The notes under the pieces: model-generated
Told to the model about the DNA's origin: nothing
Databases searched by the model: none
The model's input: the letters and a program-made list of their open reading frames with translations, nothing else
Made by a program: the position numbers and the translations under genes
Part shown: piece after piece, positions 53,539-64,000 of the stretch
Position numbering within the stretch: position 1 is the stretch's first letter
Layout: each line of letters opens with the position of its first letter
DNA from: Clostridium sp.
GTDB lineage: Bacteria; Bacillota_I; Bacilli_A; Acholeplasmatales; Anaeroplasmataceae
Reading direction: 5' to 3'
Assembly: GCA_022010015.1 (NCBI GenBank)
Contig: CP091735.1
Span: forward strand, 806,001-870,000
DNA: 64,000 bases

Positions 53539-54597
53539 AAGAGTTCATCCAGGTGTATATATTAAGGAAAATTTGATAGCTATGAAAATGACGGCTAAGG
53601 AATTTTCAGCACGAACAGGAATTTCTGAACGAACCTTATCTTCAATTATTAATGGGATTGGCGATATCACCTTTGATGTTGCTTATAAGTTATCATTATA
53701 TTTTTGAAAAATTCTATTAATTATTGGTCTAATTTGCAAATTCAGTATGATATGTATAAGCTTGAAACGAAAATAGAGGCGGATTTAGAAGAGGAATGGA
53801 ACCTAATAAAGAATATAAAAAAATTTCTTATTGAACTTGGATGTATAACAGAATCTGATAGTAAAAAGGATGCTGTTTTTTTAAGTGTAGAAATTTGGTT
53901 GGTGTTAATAGTCTTATTTTTATTAAATAAAAAAAGGATTCGTTTGTATGTTTTAAGGAGCAGTATACTCAAAAATGATGTAGATTATTTTTCTGCGAAA
54001 TTTTTTTGGATTGCTTTTAGCCTTGAATAAGGCACGAAAGAAAAAAATGTGAAGCCATATAATAAAAAAAGTATTAATTGATTCTATTCCAATAATTAAA
54101 AAGGCTAACTACTCAAGATCCTGTTATTTTTTTCCAAAGCTTCAAGAAATTTTTTTAATTCTTGTGGTGTTTCTTTTTATTTTTCTTACCATATTTAGCA
54201 AAAATCTAATATTTATGGTGTTACAAAAATGGTTTAATAAAGAAAAATGTTATGCTTGCTATTTCCAATAGAAGTGGAAGAGCTGATTTATTTTGGTTTA
54301 CATTATTTCATGAGATTTCTCATGTGTTAATGGAGCATAGAAGAGAAAATTTAATTAGCTCTGAAGGAGTTTTGGATGATGAAGCAGATCAAATGGCTCA
54401 AAATATGCTAATTTCCGAAGCGGATTGGCATAGTTTTTATAAATGCTAGTTGTTTTACAATATCCAGTATTAATCAATTCGCCAATGAAATTGGAATTCT
54501 TCCCGCTATTGTACTAGGAAGACTGCATAAAGAAAAAAAGGTTCCTTATGGTAAGCTTGATAAGGAATTTAATGTTTGTTATAATTTAAAAAAATGA
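53525..54597 (+). CDS. higA: HigA-type antitoxin fused to an ImmA/IrrE metallopeptidase domain
   Basis: About 355 residues. N-terminal HTH: RRVHPGVYIKENLIAM (HPGE-like HigA start), AKEFSARTGISERTLSSIINGIGDIT. After ~230 residues an ImmA/IrrE domain follows: ADLFWFTLFHEISHVLMEHR with the HExxH zinc motif and DDEADQMAQNML. The C-terminus is a three-helix end (FANEIGILPAIVLGRLH). Full length for this fused class. Breaks at 53705, 53880-54010, 54060-54245 and 54450. Overlaps higB. The last codons lie in the repeat shared with fprA. Confidence 0.75.
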
Positions 54598-54626
54598 CTA
54601 GATTAATAATATCTAGTTATTTTTTT
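54584..54626 (+). repeat. stop-codon/terminator repeat, copy B
   Basis: Same sequence as copy A after fprA: ATTTAAAAAAATGACTAGATTAAT, then ATATCTAGT and T7. Provides the stop and terminator of higA. Confidence 0.85.
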
Positions 54627-54650
54627 GCATAAAAATTAATTGGTGATTTT

Positions 54651-55786
54651 GTGAAAAAAATAATTTTATGCTTATTTATATTTTTATTAATACCAATTTC
54701 AGCAAAGGCTAATAATTTATGTAGTGGTGCTAAAAGTGCCATTTTAATTAATAGTAGGGATGGAGAAATATTATATGAACACGAAAAGGATTTAAAATGT
54801 GCTCCGGCCTCTATGACTAAAATTATGACGCTTCTTTTAATTTATGATAGTATTAATGAGGGAAATCTAAAAAAGGACGATATGATTGGTGTAAGCGAAT
54901 ATGCTAAGAGTATGGGTGGATCTCAGGTATTTTTAGATACTAGAGAAAAGCTTAGTGTTGATGATATGCTTAAATGTATTTGTATTGCTTCGGCAAACGA
55001 TGCAGCAGTAGCTATGGCTGAGCATATTTATGGTAGTGAAGCTATGTTTGTAGAAAGAATGAATGAAAGAGCTAAGGGGCTTGGCTGTTGTAACACTAAT
55101 TTTTTAGATTGTACAGGATTAAATGATAATGAGCATTATTCATCTGCTTATGATATGGCTTTGATATCTAAGGAATTAATTAGTAAATATCCTGATGTTT
55201 TAAATTATACCTCTATTAAGGAGGATTATATTAGGAAGGATACAGATAGTCCTTTTTGGCTTGTTAATACAAATAAAACTCTAGGTCATGTTGAGGGAAT
55301 ACTTGGACTTAAAACAGGTTATACAAATAAGGCTGGCTATTGTATAACCTTGGTTCAAAAAAAGGATGAATTAACCCTTATTAGTGTTGTGATGGGTTAT
55401 GCTGATAAAATTAAGCGTAATGCTGAAAGCATTGGTTTATTAAATTATGGATTTAGTAATTATAAAAAAATGAATTAGTTATTAAGAAAAAAATGATATT
55501 ATTGCTGAAATTAGTGATATTAAATATAATCCTAGTAATTTAAAAAAATTATTGCTAAAGAAAATGTTTATATTTTTAAGAAAGAAATCAGATAAAGAAA
55601 AAAATACAATATAAAATATAATTACGAGGTAAATGATAATAATTTAAATTCCAGTGTTGGTAAAGCATATATATATGATAATAATGATAATTTGATTAAA
55701 GAAGTAGATCTTTATTTAAGTATGAGTGTTAAAAAAAGAATTCTTTATTTAATATTATTAGGACATTAATAGGTAGGCTATTGCAA
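54651..55786 (+). CDS. D-alanyl-D-alanine carboxypeptidase (S11 family)
   Basis: About 375 residues. Signal peptide KKIILCLFIFLLIPISAKA; SMTK (SxxK active serine), SAND (SxN) and KTGYT (KTG) boxes; the C-terminal beta domain continues in other frames to 55786 (AEISDIKYNPSNL, TLIGRLLQ). DacF/PBP5-type enzyme trimming peptidoglycan stem peptides. GTG start behind TTGGTGAT. Intact up to 55478, then broken. Confidence 0.9.
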
Positions 55787-55873
55787 TAATTATATGCATA
55801 TTGTTTTTAAATATTTTTTTATAATGGTGCTATAATATTTTTTTATAAAAAAATAAGAAATGAGGTAATAAAT

Positions 55874-57344
55874 ATGGCATGTACAACAATTTTTAGTTGG
55901 TAAAAAGGCTAGCTATGATGGTTCAACAATGATAGCTAGAAATGATGATGGTTATTTTGATGTAAAAAAATTAATTGTGGTTGAGCCTAAGGATCAGCCA
56001 AGAAAGTATAAAAGTGTTATAGGACATTTGGAAATTGAGCTTCCTGATAATCCAATGCGCTATACATCAACTCCAAGTGTTGATCCTAAATATGGTGTTT
56101 GGGCTGCAAATGGCATTAATGAAGCTAATGTTGCGATGACAGCAACAGAAACAATAACATCTAATCCTCGTGTTTTAGGTGCTGACCCATATGTAAGATA
56201 TGAAAAGGCAAAAACTAAAAAGGATAAGGATAAGGCAGGGAGGAATTGGTGAGGAGGATTTAGTTGTTATAACTATTCCTTATATTAGAAGTGCTAAAGA
56301 GGGCGTAATTCGTTTAGGTGAATTATTAGAAAAATACGGAACATATGAGCCAAATGGTATTGCATTCTCTGATAAGGATGAAATTTGGTGGCTTGAAACA
56401 ATTGGTGGTCATAATTGGATTGCAAGAAGAGTCAAGGATGAAGAGTATGTAATTATGCCTAACCAATTTGGTCTTGACAAATTTGATTTTGATGATGCCT
56501 ATGGTGAGCAAAAGGAAAATATGTGCTCTAAGGGCTTGAAAAAGCTAATTTTAGACAACCATCTTGATTTAAATAATGATGGTAGCTTCAATCCACGCTT
56601 GGCATTTGGATCTCATAGTGATGCTGACCATGTTTACAATACACCAAGAGCTTGGTTTATGGCTCGCTATTTTAATCCTAGAACCTATAAGTGGGATGGT
56701 GAGAATGCTGATTTTACACCTGAAAGTGATGATATTCCTTGGTCATTAGTACCAGAACATAAAATTACTGTAGAGGAAGTAAAATATGTTCTGTCTTCAC
56801 ATTATCAGGGAACACCTTATAATCCATACAAGAAGGGTGAAACTAATGAAAAAGGAATTTATCGTCCTATTGGTATCAGTAGAACAGGAGTTATGGCTAT
56901 TTTACAAATAAGAGGCTATGTTCCAAGTGAAATTAGTGCTGTTGAATGGGTATGCTTTGGATCTAATGCTTTTAATGCTAGTGTTCCAATGTATGCTAAT
57001 ACAAAGAAAATGCCTAAATATATCAGCAATGTTACAAGTAAGGTTTCAACAGATAATCTATATTGGCCTTCAAGATTAATTAATGTGCTTACTGATGCTA
57101 ATTATGGAAGCAGTATTATGTTTGTTGAACGCTATCAAAAATGCTGTTGCAAGTAAAGGTCATAAATTAATTAATGAATATGATAAAAAAATGATTGAGT
57201 CAAATAAGTTTGATTTGATTGATGAAGCAAATGAAAAAAAATAGCTAAAATGGCTGAGGAGGAAACTAATGATACCTTATCAAGAGTGTTATTAGATGCT
57301 TCAGCTCATATGAAAAAAATGGCTATAATCGTAGCGATAATTAA
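55874..57344 (+). CDS. C69 family dipeptidase
   Basis: About 490 residues. MACTTILVGKKASYDGSTMIARNDDG places the N-terminal nucleophile cysteine at position 3 after MA, as in PepD-type dipeptidases. VWAANGINEANVAMTATE, WWLETIGGHNWIARRV and ARYFNPRTYKWDG are family motifs. Degrades dipeptides in the cytoplasm. Breaks at 55893, 56230-56245, 57142, 57240 and 57318. Its stop codon is the exact left boundary of the RHS repeat. Confidence 0.9.
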
Positions 57345-58273
57345 AAAAATAACAAAAAAACAAAGAAAAGTATTGATTTTTAGTTTAAAGAAGTGATATC
57401 TTTAAATTAAGAAAAAAAATACTTTATTTTTTTAATAAAAGTGGGTGATTTTTTTATGTCAGTAAGCTTAAGAAACTAAGAAATTAAGCTATAGTATAGG
57501 TAAGATGAATGTAGCTTTAGATTTAAATTTTTAAATCTTATTATGTAAATATAGATTTGTTTTTCTAATACCTATACTACACCCTTCAACTTGAATCTAA
57601 ATTATGATTCAAATTATTTAAGATGGTATTTAAATATGGAGCTTGTAATAGTTTATAATAATAGTAATTATTATGAGCTAATAAATGGAAGTAGTAGATA
57701 TAAATTTGAATTAAATGATGGAACTTATTGTAATAAGCTAAATCATAATAAAATAGTAGTGTTAGATAATAGTAATGTTAGATTAATAGATGAATCTAAT
57801 AATTATTATAATTTTGTGAAAATAAATGGAATCTATAAAATAAGAAATATTAATTATAAAATTGGGAAAAAAATGTAGTTGTAAATTATAGCTTAGATTA
57901 TAGTAGGATAACAGAAATAGTATGTGAACATGAATATGTAATAATTGATTATAATAAAAAAATAATATAAGTAATGTAACATATTTTTAATAAAGAAGAA
58001 AGAACTAAAAAAATATTGTAATAGGTATAGCAGGTAAAAATTTAACGGCAAGCTATTATAATTATAATAAGCTAGCAGATGAATATGAAATAGATTTAAC
58101 AAATTTGAATTTTTAAAAATAAACATTTAAATCAATATATTAAAATAGAAAATAATCAGATGAGTTATTATGTAGGTAGTGAAATAGTAAGCTATTATAA
58201 TATAAATTATTATAATGTTAATTATTATAATATAATAGATGTAATAGATGAGAATAAAGAAAAGACAAGCTAT
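57343..58273 (+). repeat. RHS direct repeat, copy 2 left part
   Basis: Counterpart of 33811-34729. Ends at GACAAGCTAT (58264-58273), the left deletion endpoint used in copy 1. Confidence 0.9.
57367..57435 (+). terminator. nested hairpin in front of RHS copy 2
   Basis: AAAGTATT (57367-57374) / AATACTTT (57418-57425) with the inner TTTAAAGA/TCTTTAAA arms and T7, as in front of copy 1. Would terminate transcripts from the C69 dipeptidase gene. Confidence 0.65.
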
Positions 58274-61200
58274 TATCATCATAAGGGACTACTAGCATTT
58301 GAAATAAAAAATGATAAATATGTTAAGGGATATAATTATTTAATAAATAATAATGATTTAAATTATGTAATAAATGATTATTATGAATTAGTAGGAGAAT
58401 ATGAAAATATAATCGATAAGGAAGGATTAGATTTAAAGCCAGATGTATTAAGTAGTAATTATTATTTAACAACTGATAATGTTTTTTTAATAATGAAAAA
58501 TTTAGAGGTAATAGGTGTTAAGACCAATCTAGAAAAAGAAATAAATATTCAGGAAAAGGGTAATATTATAGTAATAAGTGCGATAATCAAGAAGCTATAT
58601 GATAAAGTAGGATTGATTACGGCTTCAATATATAATGATGAAGAATTAATAGATTCAATAAATTTCAAATTAGCTGAATATAAGGAAGGATATCAATATT
58701 TAATAGGGAGAATAGAGACATCTAGGCATTATAATAAGGTTAAGCTTAATATTAATACCGATGGCTTGAAGATCTATAAAAATAATATTAGATAATAGGA
58801 ATGTTAAAAAAATATAGCTATGATAATGAATATAGATTGGTAAGAATTTGTGATAATCAAAATAATATAAGATATGAATATGAAAATTATCAAGTAAAAA
58901 AATATCTGGATTAATGGTCAAAAAAATAAGTAATTATTATGATAATCAAGGAAGAATAGAATTTCAAAGATATAATAATAGCTTATATAGTTATAATATA
59001 ATAAATCAAGATAATGTAAAAAAACATATGAAACCATAGGAATAGGATTACCAAATGCTTGTAAGCTAATAAGCGTAAAGGAAAATAAAGCAGATAATTA
59101 TGGTAATATTGTATCAAAAAAATAGATGAAAACAAATATGAAACAGCATTAAGCTATGATGAAAGATCAAGATTAACTAAGGTAATAGATCCCAACAATA
59201 ATAGCTATGAAATAAGCTATAATAATGATGATACAATAAATAAGGTAGTAGATAATAAGAAAATAATTAGTTATCAATATGATAATGAATTATATTTAAG
59301 AAAAGTAAATGATTATAGTTATAATTATGAAAGTGGCTAAATAAGTGAAGTATTACAAAAATAACGAATTGTTGTATAAGGTTCAAAAAAATCAAAGGGA
59401 TTAATAGGAAGAGAAACGGGAAATAGTGGGGAAATATTATATGATTATGATTTAAAGAATCGCTTAATAAATAAAATAGATAATGGAAATAGCTATAAAT
59501 ATGAATATAATAATGATAGCTTATTAATAAAGGCAAATGAATATAGCTATAGCTATAATTTAAATAGGCAAATAATAGGTGGGCACAAAGACAATTTTTA
59601 AATATACGTATTATTATGATAATGAAAATATCAATAATATCAATTATGGAAAAATATAATATAGCCCTAGGAAATAAAAAAATTATGGCTATCATAAGAG
59701 TATAGAGGCATTAGAGGATATCTTAAATACTAATGAATTTTTATACAAATTTCTTTTGTAAGAGAAAATAATAAATATGAAATAGATTTAAGATTAAAAA
59801 AAATAAGAATAGATATATAGGTAGTGGAAGTTGCTATTGTTATATAAATAAATATCCAGGAATAGAATTATATAATGCTAAAAAAATAAGCTATAATTTG
59901 AAATTAAAAAAATGTTAGGCTTTATGATTCGAATAAAGCATAATTTTACAGAAGAATTTAGTATAATAAAGGGAACAAATTATGATGTAAGAGTAAAAAG
60001 AGATAAAGGCCTAAATATAATAATCAATAATGAAAATCATAATACAATTAATAAGCTTAAAATAAATGTAGTAAGTAAAAATAATAATAAGCGAAATAAA
60101 TAATAAGCTAATTATAATGATAGATAATAAGCTAGAGGAATTTGTAATTAATGATAATAGTTTAGAAAAATATTATTATAAATGAAAATAATAATGGCAT
60201 AATGTATGATATTTATGGTTTAGCAGTAAGTGGTAAGGGATTAAATAGGGAAGAAGTAATTGATTTAAATGAGCTATATAATGAATATTATTTAAATAAT
60301 GAAATAATAGAAGAGGAAACTATAAATACTCTAATACATAAAGATGAAGATCTAGTATTACCATTAAGAAATAATATAGAAGGATTAGAGGTAATAAAGC
60401 TAGAAAGACATAAGATATTAGGAATAAATAATAGCTTATATCAAAAATTCAATGTTAAATTTAAGAAGTGCCAGAATAACCTATAATGTAGGAAAAAGAA
60501 GGATATAAATATCTAAGCTTTAATATAATAAATAAAGGCTTAAGTAGTGGTACAATCCTAAAAAAATAAATGATTTAGAGCTTCAAATAAATAATAATGA
60601 ATTAATATTAGCTGGTAAGCATCTAAATATAGGAAATGATAAGACAAGAATAAGCATTGAATTAAATGATAAAATAAAGCTAAAAAGCTAATAATGAAGA
60701 AATAATAATTGATAAGAATATTAGTATGATAAATACCTTAACCCTAGGAGATAAAAAAATGGTGTTTTAGTCTTAATAGCAGATTTAATAATAAGTAAAG
60801 AAGAAATAAAAATACCAAGAAAATCAAATTAGGATAATAAGTAAAGACTTAGGAAATATAAGTGATATTTATTATAATGATTATCATCAAAGCTATAAGA
60901 TGGAAAAATCCTTATATAGAAGATGAGGAAGATGGTTATTATGATGATAGTGCCATAACAACAAGAATAGCAAGTGAGGAAATAAATACTGATATTTATA
61001 ATTATTCATATGATAGCGTAGGAAACATTATAGGAATAAATAATGATAGCTATAGCTATGATAATCATAATTATTTAATAAAGGCAACCATAAATAATAA
61101 GAGCTATACTTATAGCTATGATGAAGCAGGAAATATAATTAATTATAATGGAAAAAAATTCTAAAATATAATAACAAGAATGAGCTAATAAGTATTGATG

Positions 61201-62358
61201 GGAAAAATAGTAACTACAACAAATGGTCATATAAGTACATATGAAGGAAATAAGCTAATATGGCAAGGAAATCATTTAATAAAAATATAATGATAATACC
61301 TATAGCTATGATAGTAATGGTTTAAGAAGAAGTAAGAACAATATTAAATATTATTATGAAAAATAATAATTTAGTAAAAAGAAATAGGGGAAAAATGAAT
61401 TAAGCTATTTATATGTAAATAGTTCTCCATATGGATTAATATATAATGACAAGCTATATTATTATATAAAAAACATAAGAGGAGAAATCATCAAAATAAT
61501 AGATGATAGAGGTTTAGAGGTAGGAAGCTATAAATATGATCCATATGGTAATATATTAGAATATAATGGCCAAATAGCTAAAATAAATAATATAAGATAT
61601 AAGGGCTATTATTATGATAAAGAAACAAATTTATATTATTTGAAGAGTAGATATTATGATCCAAGTATCTGATATTTATATCAATAGATGATGTAGCATA
61701 TTTAGATATAAATAATATAACTGGTTTAAATTTATATGCTTATTGTAATAACAATCCTATTATGTATGATGATCCTGAGGGGAATAGTGCACTTTTAGCA
61801 AGCTTAATTATTGGATTTGTTTTTGGACTTGCTGGTACAATGTTAACAGATTGGCTTGATGATGGACAGATTTTTAATGGAAGTCAAGGCTGGAGAGATT
61901 ATTTAGGAAATACAATAGCTGGAACTATAGGCGGATTAGCTGGAGGTTTTTGGATTAAATATGTTAGGTTCTATGTTGTGCTCTGTAGTTGGTGATACGA
62001 TTGGTGGTTTAATTAGTGGAGACATTAATTCTTGGAAGTCTTTTGGGCAAACTATTGTATTATCAATAGGAATATCAATTTTGTCTTCCGGTATTTCTTC
62101 AGCTGTAAGTGATGTATTTGGAACAAGAATGTATAAAAAAATTTAGAGGAGTTTCTACAAAAAAATATTAAGGTTAATAATTATATTAAAAAAATCTCAA
62201 AGGTTCATTTAAAAAAAGCTGGTGTTACAACTTTAAAAAAATTGGACGTAATTCAATGGATGACTTCTTAAAAGCACTTAGTAAAAACAACTTCTAATGT
62301 TATTGTAACAGAAATCGCTAGTAATATGGTGTCTACATCAATTGGAATGTGGTTCTAA
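57456..62358 (+). CDS. RHS/YD-repeat polymorphic toxin, full length but frameshifted
   Basis: About 1630 codons. N-terminus MSVSLRN, no signal peptide; then YD repeats (YDYDLKNRLINKIDNG, YNYSYDSVGNIIGINN, YSYDEAGNIINYNG), the core end YDPYGNILEYNG, YYYDKETNLYYLKSRYYDP, YCNNNPIMYDDPEG, and a unique tip: a glycine-rich hydrophobic region (LIIGFVFGLAGTML, GNTIAGTIGGLAGGF) and a basic C-terminus (LKKAGVTTLKKIGRNSMDDF). The RHS barrel would encapsulate the tip toxin. Asn/Tyr/Ile-rich with ATA as the main Ile codon, unlike neighbours, suggesting transfer. A CAA-to-TAA change near 57477 adds a stop relative to copy 1, so this copy may be silent despite its length. The tip's activity is unknown. Confidence 0.75.
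61448..61784 (+). repeat. RHS direct repeat, copy 2 right part
   Basis: Counterpart of 34720-35040; begins with the right GACAAGCTAT (61448-61457) and ends at the DPEG codons where the toxin tips diverge. Confidence 0.9.
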
Positions 62359-62437
62359 AAAGCATACCGGTAATATGTCAATAGATAAAAATAAATAATT
62401 TTCTTAGATATATAGACATATAAGGAACAACACAAAA

Positions 62438-62463
62438 AGAACCTATACTTGATAGGTTTTTTT
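62438..62463 (+). terminator. intrinsic terminator
   Basis: AACCTAT (62440-62446) / ATAGGTT (62452-62458) with T7, ending the RHS gene and probably adjacent to the IS110 end. Confidence 0.75.
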
Positions 62464-62481
62464 AAAACGAGGTATGGTAAA

Positions 62482-63757
62482 TCAAAAAAATAAATTAATT
62501 AGCTTTGTATAAGTGATTTTTTTACTCAATAATCCATAAATCAATCTTATAAGTTTTCTGGAAGTTAAAGCAATAGCGCGAGTATGTTGATGAGTTTTAA
62601 CTTCAGTAAATTTCTTTTGATAATATTGTGCATAAACTGGATTATGAAGGACCGCCATTGTTGCAGCCTCAACAATATAATATCTTAGGTAAGAGTTACC
62701 TGTTTTAGTCATTTGAGTGTCTTCATATTCATCATCGCCTGATTGATGAGGACGCCATGTAAGTCCTGCATATTTGGCTAAAGCTTCTTCATCATCAAAT
62801 TGTTTAATTGAGCCTATTTCAGATAGTATTTCAGCAGCGAATGTTGGGCCAATACCAGAAATAGAAATAAGACAATTATATTCGTCGGAATTGAATCCTT
62901 TAGATAGGTTAGCAATTTCTTTATCAATATGCTTCAATTCATTTTCAAGGCACCTTAAGATGGCTAAAGATGATGCAATGGCAGTATTAGTAGGTTCGTA
63001 AGCAGCTTTATCTAATCGATAAGACATACGAGCACATTTAGTTAAGGTTTCAGCTACCTTTTTGGAATCAACAAAACGATTCTTAGAGATAGTAGAAATA
63101 AATGAAGTTAAATCTTCAACAGGAGTATTGATGATTTCTTCAGGAGATTTATATTCAAGTAATATAGCTTGTGCAGTAGCAGTAAAAGGATCAGAAAATG
63201 GTAATAAACCATCATATTTACGTTAAAAAGCAGAGAATTTAAGGAAAATGTTATTTAAAACATATAATTTTTTTCTCTAACAATTTGTTCGGAAATATGT
63301 TTACGATGACAAGTTAGTCTTTGTAAAGCAAGCTTTTGTGGACCCTTTACAGGAGTTAAATCTTTAACTTTACCTACACGAGCCGTATCAACTAAGATAT
63401 ATGAATCTTTAGTATCAGTTTTATCCATCTTAGAGAAACTTTTACGGTAATTTTGACTAGTCTTAGGATTGATACAGTAAACTAGTACAGAATACTTCGC
63501 TAGAAGCTCTGAAGATGATAAATATGTATCAATATGGAAAGAGAACATACCTGTAGACTCAAGTACTATTAGTGCATGTTCATAGTTATTTTTTTGATTA
63601 AACATTCTATCAGTTTAGCTTCTATTTTAGAAGCACCTTCTGAATCATTTGAAGCAGAAAAAGATAGTAGTTTTTTCTGGCCAAAATTCATTGCATAGAC
63701 TTGATTAGAATTTTTAGAAACATCAATACCTCCGAATAAAGAATTTAAAACAGACAT
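62482..63757 (-). CDS. IS110 family transposase
   Basis: About 425 residues. The N-terminal DEDD (RuvC-like) domain has GGIDVSKNSNQVYAM, VLESTGMFS and KTDTKDSYILVDTARVG, giving the D, E, D, D residues. The C-terminal Transposase_20 domain has ISISGIGPTFAAEILSEIG and YAGLTWRPHQSGDDE with the candidate catalytic serine. Breaks at about 63220-63265 (including a stop near 63223) and 63593. Otherwise complete, so it may be active or recently so. The enzyme uses an element-encoded bridge RNA in studied members. Confidence 0.9.
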
Positions 63758-63960
63758 GAGGTAATACCTTCTTTATTGGATTAGATATAAATGAAGTCCT
63801 AACTTTGAAAGATAACCTCAACCTCGCGGGAATAAGAACTATCCTGACTTCATGGATAATTGAGTGAAGCAGGTGAACAACTAATGGTAAGAGGAATATG
63901 TCGATCAAGCAAGTTTGCAAGCTTTCAAAAAAAGGAGACGAAAGCACATTAATCAAGTTA
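63758..63960 (-). ncRNA. candidate bridge RNA in the IS110 upstream end
   Basis: The non-coding region upstream of the transposase contains an inverted repeat TGAAGTC (63792-63798) / GACTTCA (63846-63852) around a 47-nt loop, a nested ATCC/GGAT pair (63841-63857), and a purine-rich stem near 63905-63925. IS110-group elements encode their guide (bridge) RNA in this position. Boundaries and loops are not resolved. Confidence 0.4.
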
Positions 63961-64000
63961 TATCTAAATAAGATTATAACACTAGGACTTCAAAAATACC

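Larger units (their letters stand above)
62470..64000 (-). mobile_element. IS110 family insertion sequence
   Basis: A single minus-strand transposase gene plus a ~240-bp non-coding region upstream that runs to the window edge. No terminal inverted repeats are visible, as expected for IS110. The left boundary lies between the RHS terminator and the transposase stop; the other boundary is outside the window. Confidence 0.8.

Noticed and set aside
59267..59695. Minus-strand hydrophobic open frame inside the RHS gene
   Set aside because: It is the complement of Asn/Tyr-rich YD repeats, which reads as Ile/Leu/Tyr by chance; the plus strand has RHS motifs. The same holds for the minus frames near 57893 and 58700.
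33811..62358. Assembly duplication as explanation of the two RHS loci
   Set aside because: The copies differ by scattered substitutions, three deletions, different flanks and different toxin tips, which indicates real divergence.
1..64000. Alternative genetic code with TGA as tryptophan, as in Mycoplasma relatives
   Set aside because: tdk, tadA, the NusG_II gene and others end at TGA in the right place and tryptophans in conserved motifs are TGG.

Overview
The window is very AT-rich, uses standard stop codons (tdk and tadA end in TGA, tryptophan is TGG), and carries low-GC Gram-positive hallmarks: intrinsic terminators with long T tails, AGGAGG-type ribosome sites, ECF transporter genes, a YtrA-type GntR regulator, MurA and a D,D-carboxypeptidase (so a walled cell), oxygen-sensitive glycyl-radical and flavodiiron proteins, and a gut-like pectin/surface-protein repertoire. 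I read it as an uncultured anaerobic gut Bacilli/Erysipelotrichia-like lineage; the exact taxon cannot be fixed from the sequence. No rRNA, tRNA or CRISPR array was recognised.

Most longer genes are broken by one or more frameshifts at A or T homopolymers. Where the family is conserved enough to infer the intended run, five-base tracts repeatedly appear as seven. I therefore annotate whole genes across the breaks and flag them; most breaks are probably technical, but a few lesions (truncated integrase, RibD-C and aldo/keto reductase fragments, mini-RHS deletions) look like real decay.

Layout: 1-3.3 kb, decayed unknown genes and an AlbA/Schlafen-type regulator. 3.5-8.1 kb, FAD dehydrogenase, purA, DUF523, a membrane protein and a zinc-ribbon protein. 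8.1-13.4 kb, integrase remnant, then a minus-strand glycosylation operon (YfhO, GT2, GtrA). 13.4-16.5 kb, murA and a YtrA-type ABC operon. 16.8-18 kb, small HTH and unknown genes. 18.3-25.4 kb, rpmE, tdk-tadA-ecfA1-ecfA2-ecfT-truA-DUF5662 and apbE-NusG_II-Gx. 25.5-31.5 kb, two different glutamine synthetases and topB. 31.5-33.7 kb, tandem Hsp20 genes behind two CIRCE-like operators and an apparently inactive Y-family polymerase.

33.8-36 kb holds a short RHS polymorphic-toxin gene that is a deletion derivative of the full RHS gene at 57.4-62.4 kb. Between them: surface proteins (36-39 kb), OYE-type reductase plus aconitase X (39-42.8 kb), MATE and GH28 (42.8-45.6 kb), a c-di-GMP-I riboswitch leading a cluster of exported proteins (47-51.5 kb), a GrcA/FprA oxygen-defence pair behind a Fur/PerR-like palindrome (51.5-53 kb), a HigBA-like module whose antitoxin carries an ImmA/IrrE peptidase, a D,D-carboxypeptidase and a C69 dipeptidase. 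The window ends in an IS110 transposase with a structured upstream non-coding end, a candidate bridge RNA, next to the RHS toxin tip.
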